NCBI GenBank assembly: GCA_030271035.1
Contig: JAMBUN010000220.1
Location: 124,001-188,000 of the forward strand
DNA length: 64,000 bases
Direction: 5' to 3'
DNA from: Microascus cirrosus
Lineage: Eukaryota; Ascomycota; Sordariomycetes; Microascales; Microascaceae
Shown: piece by piece, positions 56,295 to 64,000 of the stretch
Numbering within the stretch: the first letter of the stretch is position 1
How the letters are laid out: each line of letters opens with the position of its first letter
The notes under the pieces: model-generated
Seen by the model: only the letters and a program-made list of their open reading frames with translations
Databases searched by the model: none
What the model was told of the DNA's origin: nothing
Made by a program: the position numbers and the translations under genes

Positions 56295-57779
56295 TCACCC
56301 CCCAATCCTCTCCCGCCCATCCATCCACGGCCTCAAACACTCCGGCACAACAACTCCCTTCCCATCCCACCCGCTCTCCAGCACCGCAGCCAACACCCTC
56401 GGCACCGCCACTGCCGTCCCGTTCACCGTCCACGGGAACCCAGCCATCTTTCCCCCCGCATCTTTCACCCGCGTGCCCAGCCTCCTCGTCTGGTAGTCCG
56501 AGCACACGCTGGCGGAGGTGACCTCGCCCCAGCCGCCGTTCCTCCCGCGGCGCGACGGGAAGAAGGCCTCGATGTCGCACTTGCGCGTGGCGGAGGCGCC
56601 GAGGTCGGCGGTGGGCATCTCGAGGACGCGGCAGTGGAGGCCGAGGGACTGGAGGATCTCGGCCTGGATGTCGAGCATCTCGTCGAAAAGCTCGGCGGTG
56701 GAGGCGGCGTCGGGTGGCGTCCAGGAGAAGAGCTCGACTTTGGTGAATTCGTGAACGCGGTAGAGCCCCTTGGTGTCTACACCGCGCGCCCCGGCCTCTG
56801 CGCGGAAGCACCGTGATGAGGCGACGCGTCGGACGGGTAGTTCGCTAAGTGGAATGGAGGAGCCGGCTTTCATGCCAGCTAGGGAGATCTCCGACGTGCC
56901 GGCAAGGCACAGCCCGGGCTTCCCCCGCCTAACATCCTCCTCGCTCCGCGCCACGCCGTAGATCTGCTGCTCCCCGTTCTGGTCCCGCGGTTGGAAGCCG
57001 CACGCCTCAGCGATGAAGTCATACACCATGGTGGGCGGGGAGACCTGGCCCCAGCCGTGGCGCGTGGCCACAGCGAGGGCGTACTGCGTCAGGGCGTGCT
57101 CAAGCTGGGCGCCCTCGTTGAGGAGGTAGTAGAAGCCCCAGCCGCTGGCGTTGCCAGCGGAGGCGAAGTCGAGGATGCCGAGCTCCGTGCCGATGTCCAC
57201 GTGGGACTTCGTTAGGTGCTCCGGTAGGGGGTCGTTGATGTAGGAGAGAACGCGGGCCTCGTCGCCACGCGGGGTCTCCTCACTCGTGAGGTTCGGAAGG
57301 GACACCGCCAGTGCATTCATCTCCTCCGTCAACGCCCCCTCCTTCTCGTCCACCCCCTGGAGCTCCTGTTTGATCTCTCTCGCCCTCTCAAGGAGCGCCT
57401 CCCTCTCGCTACCCTTGGACTGCAGTCCCTTCTTGATGACGTTGGACTCCTCGCGGAGGGCCCGGGCGGAAGCCTGCAGTTGCTTCCATTCCGAGAAGAG
57501 CGAGACGATGCGCGACGGGTAGGCGGCCTGGCGTGGGTAGTTACGCTCAGTGCAGTTCTGCGCGTAGAGCTCCGGGTTCTCACGGATGTGGCGCAGGTCG
57601 ATGATGGGCTTGGGGGCAGTGGTTGGCCTTCGAGGAGTCTCGGGGGGCGCATCTGAGCTCCTGCAGGGGGAACTCGAAAACCCGCGCGAGAGGCTGCAAG
57701 GTAATGGGCGGAGAGCTGACCGGCTGTGGAGGCATTGCAGGTATGTTGACACCCGTTTGGTGGCTATTCGTGAGCTCAT
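56295..57779 (-). CDS. DIA4: Seryl-tRNA synthetase, mitochondrial
   Basis: A single exon of 494 aa starting MSSRIATKRVSTYLQCLHSR; the longer frame to 57827 begins with GTG and was not used. Residues 1-60 are Arg/Ser-rich with RGFSSSP, a mitochondrial presequence. A helical hairpin arm (residues about 90-180, EWKQLQASARALREE) binds the long variable arm of tRNA-Ser. Class II synthetase motifs follow: LAGTSEISLAGMKAG, motif 2 in CFRAEAGARGVDTKGLYRVH then EFTKVELFSW, and motif 3 in NGTAVAVPRVLAAVLES. It charges mitochondrial tRNA-Ser for organellar translation. The presequence together with the bacterial-type core separates it from the cytosolic enzyme. Convergent with the large coiled-coil gene, only 217 bp apart. 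Confidence 0.94.
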   Translation of the reverse strand: MSSRIATKRVSTYLQCLHSRSALRPLPCSLSRGFSSSPCRSSDAPPETPRRPTTAPKPIIDLRHIRENPELYAQNCTERNYPRQAAYPSRIVSLFSEWKQLQASARALREESNVIKKGLQSKGSEREALLERAREIKQELQGVDEKEGALTEEMNALAVSLPNLTSEETPRGDEARVLSYINDPLPEHLTKSHVDIGTELGILDFASAGNASGWGFYYLLNEGAQLEHALTQYALAVATRHGWGQVSPPTMVYDFIAEACGFQPRDQNGEQQIYGVARSEEDVRRGKPGLCLAGTSEISLAGMKAGSSIPLSELPVRRVASSRCFRAEAGARGVDTKGLYRVHEFTKVELFSWTPPDAASTAELFDEMLDIQAEILQSLGLHCRVLEMPTADLGASATRKCDIEAFFPSRRGRNGGWGEVTSASVCSDYQTRRLGTRVKDAGGKMAGFPWTVNGTAVAVPRVLAAVLESGWDGKGVVVPECLRPWMDGRERIGG

Positions 57780-58156
57780 CTTGGGGGCGGGTAAGCATGG
57801 ATAGGTCGTAAGAGCTCTCCTCGGCACCCGGGTAGTATCAGATTAACTATTACGGGCCATAAAATTCGGCCTTGTGGTTATAAGTAACCCAATGGCTATT
57901 CGTTACATCGTTCGCAGAGGAATCGACCACGAGCTCAGGGTTACCCGCAGTCCAATTCGGAACTGTCGATTAGTCATCGAATACGCGCTTTGTATCTATA
58001 AGACATGAGAGAATCCATGTATGAGCCTTATAACAAGGAGTTGTGTTTGCCATAAGAATGCGAGTTCTTGGGTCGTGATTCCATAATATACATCTAATTA
58101 TTTCAGGGTATCTCATACAATTATCGAACCAGATTGGTAACAGACTTGCTTCCAAA
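57780..58156. other. Short intergenic region upstream of the seryl-tRNA synthetase gene
   Basis: 377 bp between two minus-strand genes: synthetase promoter and BCD1 3' region. No distinct element recognised. Confidence 0.5.
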
Positions 58157-59416
58157 TCACAGCTCACCCGGCTCGGAACCGTCCGATTCGTCTTCCTCAG
58201 AGACGCTGACTTCGGCGACGACCTCATCCTCCGAACTCTCATTGCTTTCGCTGTCGCTCTCACTCTCACTCTCCTCGTCATCCTTGCCCCCGCCACTAAG
58301 TACTTCCCCATCCTCCATGTCCTCAACGAATCTTCTCTTTGACCTCGCAGCACTCTCGCCCTCTGCCTTCCTCTTGGCTCCTATCTTTGGTTTAGACCTC
58401 ACAACGAAGCCAGGTGGGATCCCAGCGGAGTGCTCCACGACGTAGATCGTGGGATACTCCAAGACTGCCGTCCCACTCAGAACGTCGTGCAGTTTCAGTG
58501 CCGGGTCGATTGGAGTGAGTGTCGTGGGCGCCGTTGACGTCGTCGGCGGCCGAGAGATGTAGAAATCGACTCTTTTTGCGAGGCTCTGTAGACCTTTCGC
58601 CGGGATGCCTTGTTTGCGATGCTCGTGTGGCCGGTCAATCCATTGTCCTGTGCGCGGGTTCTGCGAACAGATCGAGGCTCCAGGTAGCCAGCATGACGTG
58701 AGTTGGTCCTGGGATGTATTGGACCCTGAAGCACCGCTTCCTTCCTGGCCCTTATCATGCGCCTGCCATTCTGCTGTGCCAAAGGTTTTGGTCTGGCGGT
58801 TCAGTAAGAACCCCTCATAGACCGGCAGGTCATCCACCATTTTTGTCGTTACCCTCGTGATATTTCCCTCCCCTTCGCCAACTAAGAACCACTCAAGAAA
58901 CCACTCTATCCTCCGCGACCTCTTGAAAAATCTTGTCTGGTTCTCCTTCTTCCTCGTCATGCCCGCTGGCGCGGAGACGAGCGTTATGTCGAATTTCCTG
59001 AGCCTGGCGCGCATACCTTCGCCATCCATATCATCCTGGGTCTTCAGCACCCTCGAGACGACCACTTTCCTAGGCTTCCCATTCTTCATTCTTGTCTCCA
59101 ACCCCTCCACCATGACCGGCCGCAGCTCGCCCTCTCGAAGGATGCCCCTCTCCTCTATAATTTCCTTCTCGCTCCTCTCCCGCGCCCGCTCGATCGCGCT
59201 GATGAAGTTGTAGTCATGGTCCACTCCCGACGCTGTAGCCAGCTTCTTCCTAGGGACAAACGCCGTCGCATCGCGGACGCCAGAGCAGTCACTGCGCGCC
59301 TTATGGCGCTTGATGCAGGGGAGGGAACAAGTGCGGATGTTGCACCGGGGGCACTTATATTTCGGGGAAGAGATGTGGCATATCGAGCAGAGATTTGTCA
59401 AGAGTGTGTCTTCCAT
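58157..59416 (-). CDS. BCD1: Box C/D snoRNP assembly factor Bcd1 (zinc finger HIT)
   Basis: A single exon of 419 aa. Residues about 10-45 form a zf-HIT finger (CSICHISSPKYKCPRCNIRT, then CSLPCIKRHKARSDC) with the paired Cys/His ligands of the treble-clef fold. Downstream blocks RRIEWFLEWFLV and YEGFLLNRQTK followed by a lysine-poor low-complexity region and ALKLHDVLSGTAVLEYPTIY match fungal Bcd1. Bcd1 acts in the nucleus in early box C/D snoRNP assembly, and so in ribosome biogenesis. The C-terminal 90 residues contain KRKAEGESAARSKRR (likely nuclear signal) and a long Ser/Glu/Asp tract ending DGSEPGEL, which resembles CK2 substrate regions. Start chosen at 59416 (MEDTLLTNLCSIC), just before the finger as in homologues. 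Confidence 0.9.
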   Translation of the reverse strand: MEDTLLTNLCSICHISSPKYKCPRCNIRTCSLPCIKRHKARSDCSGVRDATAFVPRKKLATASGVDHDYNFISAIERARERSEKEIIEERGILREGELRPVMVEGLETRMKNGKPRKVVVSRVLKTQDDMDGEGMRARLRKFDITLVSAPAGMTRKKENQTRFFKRSRRIEWFLEWFLVGEGEGNITRVTTKMVDDLPVYEGFLLNRQTKTFGTAEWQAHDKGQEGSGASGSNTSQDQLTSCWLPGASICSQNPRTGQWIDRPHEHRKQGIPAKGLQSLAKRVDFYISRPPTTSTAPTTLTPIDPALKLHDVLSGTAVLEYPTIYVVEHSAGIPPGFVVRSKPKIGAKRKAEGESAARSKRRFVEDMEDGEVLSGGGKDDEESESESDSESNESSEDEVVAEVSVSEEDESDGSEPGEL

Positions 59417-60374
59417 CCTGTTCAGGGTCCTTTTCTTTCGACGAATCGCTAAAGTCGCTCGTTCGTGCTCAAGGGTTGGCCCTTCGCCGGTGCCGCGGGC
59501 TCGAGTCCGTTCGAGTTGTTCGTCACTGCCTTCAGTGGATGCTAATAACTCTCGCGTTATATATGCGCTTATGAAAGAAAGGTACTCAAATAGAACTTGC
59601 GGTTATGAGGGAGAAGTCCGTCGTAGGATGAAATAAAGTTTGGCGGTTGGCGAAGGAGCTTGCGTGACCAACTTTTTGCCGGTTATCTTATCGATACGCT
59701 TATCGATACGACAAAACCACCACCCCCCAGCCAAGCCGGACCCGCTGTTCCATTAGCATCGGATCCAACCTGATCTGGAAGGGTGAAAGTCACTGCGGGC
59801 ACACATGGGACATACCGGAACTCTACATTCAGAACACCAGGCAACAAAACAGCGCCCATATGCCAATTATTGACCCGATTTTTTCAAACACCATTGGCTC
59901 CTCAAATCGCCTAGTTAGCAACAGACTAAATGGATCACACGCTCAAAAAAGAGAACTCTACCTGAAGACCCGCGGTTCAATGCCATGAAAAGGGCTAGGG
60001 CGCCAAATGAGACCCTTGACCCCGAGATCCTAAAAACGGAGCTCGGGGTTAACCTGGTTTAGTTCAATTTTCAATTTTTTTTTTGGGAATGCCTCTTTTG
60101 TAACTATGGGCGAGGGATTCAAGTTAGACCTTTACCATCTGAGGCGCTACTTCCTCGCGCGCGCAGTTCACTAGGCGCCCCTTCCTCCCATGGGTGGGAG
60201 AGCGACTCAGGATTAAACCGTCCGAGAGCTATTGCGTGGATTGGAGGTGACTATGTACTCTTGCTGCCTCTTCCCCTTCCGTCATCCCTGAACCTCGTCT
60301 CATCCGGCATATTCAAGGACAACTCGTGGTGGTCGGCCTTTGCTCCCTCTCCGCCTTCAAACTCCTTGCTAAAC
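59417..60374. other. Divergent region between BCD1 and the orphan gene
   Basis: 958 bp with no supported gene. Contains the GATA-core direct repeat listed separately and a T10 tract near 60073-60083. Confidence 0.5.
59684..59710. repeat. Tandem 12-bp repeat with clustered GATA cores
   Basis: Two adjacent copies of CTTATCGATACG (59687-59698 and 59699-59710), each holding the palindrome TATCGATA, preceded by one more TATC at 59684-59687. This gives five GATA cores, counting both strands, in 27 bp, about 270 bp upstream of the BCD1 start. Fungal GATA factors bind such cores; a role is inferred only. Confidence 0.6.
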
Positions 60375-62102
60375 ATGGATTATTCTATCTTCTGTGTTAA
60401 CCTCGGCGAGTTCGATGTGATAAGCAGGGATGGATCTCTCACTCTAAATACAAGCGTATCACTTTTTTTCAGAGCGGAAAACGGCGAAGAGGAGATATCC
60501 GCCGATAAGCTTCACGAGCTGGTGTCGAGAGGCTTGGGTTTCTCCGGCGCTACTAGCTGCCGCATCACGGTCTGTCCTTTGATACAGGGGATACCAATGC
60601 ATAGAGAATACCTGGATCCGGACGGATGTGGGTTTGTGCAGGTTCTAGCCCATTTGGTGGAGGACTTAGATGTGAGAGATCCTGGTCCTCCACGGGTCGG
60701 CCTCTATCTAACAGTTACAACAAGACCTGGAAGCAATTAGATCTCCGCCTCGGACCGACTGCCAGACTCTACTCCCATGATGAGTCTTCCGTCTCCCTAA
60801 ACTACCGAGTCGAGCACACGGACATAGAGTTGCCAACTCCCGTCTCGACGAATTCCGTAACTCCTGAGCTTGAGAACGTTCGCTGTCACCTAAACTTCAC
60901 CGCCCAGACTCTTGGCTTCCAGAACCATGCCCAGAGCCGGGGCTTGCGGAAGCAGGCCCCGAAGACAGCGAAGAAGCGGAAGCACGGATGCTTGACACAC
61001 TCGTCGTTACGCGGGGAAGGTTCGAGGTTGATTGTTTCATTCACCATCAGCAATACCTACGGGGTTACCGTGAAGCGTGAGCAATCAGTTACCCAGGATT
61101 CCATTCCCACATCACCGGCTACCTTTTCTAGGGTTGAGACTCTGGGAGTGACCGTAAAGCGCGAAGAATCGCCCTCCGATGTTACTGGCCATGGACTCAT
61201 TATACATGAGAATGGGGCCCCAACAGCAGGAATGGGGACATGTATGGTATCGGACCATCCGGAACTAGAGACAGTCGTCCGTGAGGCATTGAACCACATG
61301 CTTCTCGGTTCTCGGCCCCGAGGGTCCCGTATTACCGGTGGTTTCGCTAGAAAGGCTCTCAAAGAGGTGGCTCCAGCTATTTTTGACACTGACAGACTGA
61401 GGGTAATCCCTCGGCACTCACCCTTACCACAATGGATGTTCTACTAACGTCCACAAGGGGGTTGCGGCCAGGATGCCTTTTATAGACGGTCCCGCCAGCG
61501 CAGTCTCCTACTTTACCGCCAACGCGAAATCGCCGTCATTGAGAAAGAAGATGCAGGGCCTCACTGTTTTGGATGGGGCTTCGTCGAGCGCTAGACCTGC
61601 ACCCATGCCACCTGCCGAAGCAAAACTCCGTATACTAGTTCATGCAGACTCGAGGCCAATCAGCCTCAAGTGCTCCCGGTCTTCCGGAGGTGGTGACGTG
61701 GCGCCTTCGCTTCTGGAGAATGAGAGCGATAAGCTAGGGGTACGTTCCGAAGTTGGAATTGGAGAAATGCTCCTCCCAGACGACTGGCCTCCAACCCAGG
61801 TGCCCTTGATGGGTGCTGAGGGAACCGGCTCTGAGCTCGACCAAGACTTAATGCCCTGGCCGGCAATGGACACCTATACGGCGGGTTGGAAACATCAACC
61901 GAGCAATGGCTGTCACCACACCTACATCCACACCGAAGACATGGCAGCCAACATGGGCATAATGGGAGCGACGCCGGCGCAACAGTGCCGTGGCGTTCCT
62001 AGGTATTTCGGAGACTATCATGGTCGGCTTTTACGGAGAGACGAGGGCTACTGGCGGAACTCCCTACCCATCGGCAGGCTCTCAGGTGTCGGCCGTTCAT
62101 AA
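60375..62102 (+). CDS. Unrecognised protein, three-exon gene model
   Basis: Proposed exons 60375-60671, 60725-61402 and 61458-62102 give 539 aa. Both introns (53 and 55 nt) have a CTAAC branch site about 9-12 nt before an AAG acceptor, and each restores the reading frame, which supports splicing over a frameshifted pseudogene. The N-terminal part (MDYSIFCVNLGEFDVISRDG, then SLFFRAENGEEEI) looks like an ordered alpha/beta domain that I cannot identify. A basic patch near residue 180 (KQAPKTAKKRKHG) suggests nuclear location. Two copies of GVTVKRE, near residues 215 and 243, fit the SUMO-attachment pattern (hydrophobic-Lys-x-Glu). The third exon is low in recognisable structure. A further 3' exon in another frame (to about 62289) is possible. 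No function is assigned. Confidence 0.5.
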
Positions 62103-62743
62103 ACACTTAAACTTGGAGGAATATTCGCATGCAAATATGGGATTTTCCGAGGAGAGTTTCTTATGTGGAGTGGGTGATGTAGACCGGACTGGGAAAAGGG
62201 CCATGCTTCGGGTTAGAACGGGTAGATTCATGGGAATCTGTTCAAGGAGTAGGAGAAAGCCGGTGGGTATCGTGTTGTTACTATTCTGATCACATCGCTC
62301 TACAGTATCTAAAAAGACTAGCCGTCACCAAGCGACCTCCCACTAACTGAACTTTGGTCAGTCCATGTAAGATGCCATGCATCGCCATGCTATCCCCTAA
62401 GCAGGAGTATCTCGTTGAGCCACGCCGGATTGCCGCAGGCCTGCAGACCTAATGGACCACTTCAACCGCCCCAACCCCTGGCCAGCGGTGCGTGACTCCA
62501 CGCTGACCGCCATGCCTGTTGCTTCATGTTCTGGTGTGGTCGTAACTCTATCTCGGCTCGTGGGTATCTCGTAGAAGCACTCTCCGAAGGATAAGGCTGG
62601 TCAGACGATTCGGAACAAGTCGTGGACCACCTACCCGTCTATGATGGGCCGCGTACACAATCTCACCCTCTACCCAGCGTGCTCCCAGACCAGCAGCAGC
62701 ACCGTCAAAATCAATCCCGCCAAGCATGGGAGACCGTTCCAGT
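62103..62743. other. Convergent 3' region between the orphan gene and DAD3
   Basis: An open frame continues to 62289 (containing HLNLEEYSHANMGFSEESF), possibly an alternative end of the orphan gene. Otherwise nothing is seen. Confidence 0.4.
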
Positions 62744-63124
62744 TCACGCGTCCTCTTCGTCGTCCTCCTCCTTCCCCTCCTCCCCCTGGCCCCCGTCATA
62801 CGCAATCTCCTGCTGCAGCACAATACTGTAAACACTAGCTTTAAGCAACGTAAACACAAGGCTTGTCTTGCGCTCGAGATCGCGCAGCCCGTCGAGGATC
62901 TCGGTGCTCGGGTTCGCGGCCAGAGTGTCGAGGAGGTGAGCGAGCTGTTCCGGTGTCAGTCCCCACGCTTCCGGTCTTCGTAGCCAAACTCGACACTCAA
63001 CGAAGGGGGGAAACTACCGAACCTTCTTCATGTTCTCCGAAAGACGCTCGTACTCCTCTAGGACCTCCTGTTCCAGCGGCGTAAGCTCCGGAGGCGAGGA
63101 CAACGAATCCATCGCAGGCTCCAT
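62744..63124 (-). CDS. DAD3: DASH/Dam1 complex subunit Dad3
   Basis: Two exons, 63124-63023 and 62944-62744, give 100 aa; the 78-nt intron (GTTCGG ... GAACAG) is phase 0. The protein reads LTPLEQEVLEEYERLSENMK, then LAHLLDTLAANPSTEILDGL and KTSLVFTLLKASVYSIVLQQ, which is the Dad3 family from end to end, followed by an acidic tail (EEGKEEDDEEDA). Dad3 is one of ten subunits of the DASH ring that couples kinetochores to microtubule plus ends in mitosis. The first ATG (63124) is used; a second in-frame ATG at 63112 is possible. The gene is small and split, so no single open frame shows it whole. Confidence 0.93.
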
Positions 63125-64000
63125 TTCAAAGGTCCCTGGGTCCCTCCGTTGGCGTCGCTCGTGTGGTCCTCCAGTCGTGAAGGGGGTTCTCGTGAAGCTG
63201 AGGTGGGTTTGGCGAAGACGCGTCGGAGTCGCGGATTGCGATTTACCCCGCCAAATTTCCCTGGTGTGTTGGCCGCTGCCCCGCTGGAAGACACTGTGCG
63301 TAGGAATTTCTGCACGCGACTCAGCGGGCCCGTGCCCCGCAGTGCCCCGAAACGCGCCCGTCTCAGTTCTCCCGAGAAAGCTACCGACCATGAACGAGGC
63401 CTTCCATCTAGAACCTTGCGTCGAACCGCTATACTGTCCAACCGAGCGGTCAGGTCACTCGGCGGCGATCGGAAAGCTCCGACTATGAGCGCCGCCAATA
63501 GCTAACCCTCCCTATGGTTCATCACGGGTTCCGCGGGTCAGTGTGTTTTGGTAGATATTGAAGTGGCATGACGCTGTGGATCATGTTTCTTGCATTGTTT
63601 TTCCCCTATGGAGCCTGGGTGGGTTCTGGCCTCATTGACCGGGTGCGCGCAGCGAGTGTAACGCGGTATTCGGGAGGAGACGTCCGGGAGTCAGCTCCGA
63701 ATAAGTACCCATCCCCGCTTCGTACCTCGAAACGATGAAGAGGCGGGGTGTCATGACGTTCTCGTGTAAGACGCTGGATGTTGCTTCCAAGCACCGTCAT
63801 CATCCTCTAGGGCCGGAGGACGAGAAGACGGCCTGTCCGCTCAATCGGATGTGGCACCTTGACTCACACCTTTCTCGAACTAACGAGAGCACGGGCCCGG
63901 GGTATAACGGGCCCGTAAAAATCTGGATTGGTGAGGGGGAGACCAGGCACATCAGGACGGAACAGGCAACCCCTGACTCGCAAAAGCTGGGCACACGGGA
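63125..64000. other. Right-end region with no supported gene
   Basis: The DAD3 upstream region and 0.8 kb beyond. A TGACTCA heptamer lies at 63860-63866 and two CGGGCCCG palindromes near 63892-63915. These may belong to the promoter of a gene beyond the edge. Open frames here have no motif. Confidence 0.4.
63860..63866. promoter_or_regulatory. TGACTCA, candidate bZIP (Gcn4/AP-1-type) site
   Basis: An exact match to the Gcn4/CPC1 consensus. One such heptamer is expected by chance every few kilobases counting both strands, so evidence is weak without a known target gene. Confidence 0.25.

Noticed and set aside
57780..57827. Longer seryl-tRNA synthetase starting at a GTG
   Set aside because: GTG initiation is not expected for a nuclear gene; the ATG at 57779 gives a normal mitochondrial presequence.
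1..64000. A biosynthetic, defence or other functional gene cluster
   Set aside because: The genes are unrelated housekeeping functions; no PKS, NRPS, terpene cyclase, NLR or toxin gene is seen.

Overview
This window is genomic DNA from a filamentous ascomycete (Pezizomycotina). The evidence is short spliceosomal introns (53-170 bp) with GTRNGT-type donors and CTAAC branch points, compact divergent gene pairs, pyrimidine-rich leaders before many start codons, and a characteristic protein set: an AA11 chitin monooxygenase, an Ede1-type endocytic scaffold, a kinase-like protein of a type frequent in fungal accessory genes, and a Yen1/GEN1 resolvase. I cannot name the class or genus. I found no convincing transposon, CRISPR array, tRNA or rRNA.

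Layout, left to right. 1-11.8 kb: the 5' end of an unidentified gene running off the left edge (minus), a degenerate kinase-like protein (minus), a BTB/POZ protein (plus), then YEN1 (minus) and ARP10 (plus) sharing a 526 bp divergent promoter. 11.8-14.7 kb: the second-longest stretch without a gene. 14.7-22.4 kb: a WW-domain protein (plus), an unnamed ER membrane protein (minus) divergent from HIS6 (plus), then the alpha-tubulin gene with seven coding exons. 23.5-30.1 kb: EDE1 (plus) converging on SEC6 (minus). 30.1-37 kb: a 3.7 kb gene-free region leading to a secreted AA11 monooxygenase. 37-44 kb: an ataxin-2/Pbp1 gene and QCR2 (both minus). 44.4-56.1 kb: RPC82, GGC1 and a very large coiled-coil protein (all plus). 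56.3-59.4 kb: mitochondrial seryl-tRNA synthetase and BCD1 (both minus). 60.4-62.1 kb: an unrecognised three-exon gene (plus). 62.7-63.1 kb: the small kinetochore gene DAD3 (minus).

Most genes are single-copy housekeeping functions (DNA repair, dynactin, histidine synthesis, microtubules, endocytosis and exocytosis, respiratory complex III, RNA polymerase III, mitochondrial GTP/GDP exchange, mitochondrial translation, snoRNP assembly, kinetochore). They do not form a biosynthetic or defence cluster, and neighbours are linked mainly by shared promoters. The most interesting signals are inside single genes: an ataxin-2 homologue with LsmAD but no visible Lsm domain; a 2,141-residue coiled-coil protein with an exact 25/36-residue repeat in which the longer unit is the shorter plus 11 residues; a kinase-like protein whose DFG Asp is Asn; a five-copy 30 bp minisatellite in the monooxygenase linker; and an orphan gene with a duplicated VKRE motif. 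Several genes begin with very small coding exons (9, 14 and 25 nt), and their starts were reconstructed here from splice signals and reading frame.
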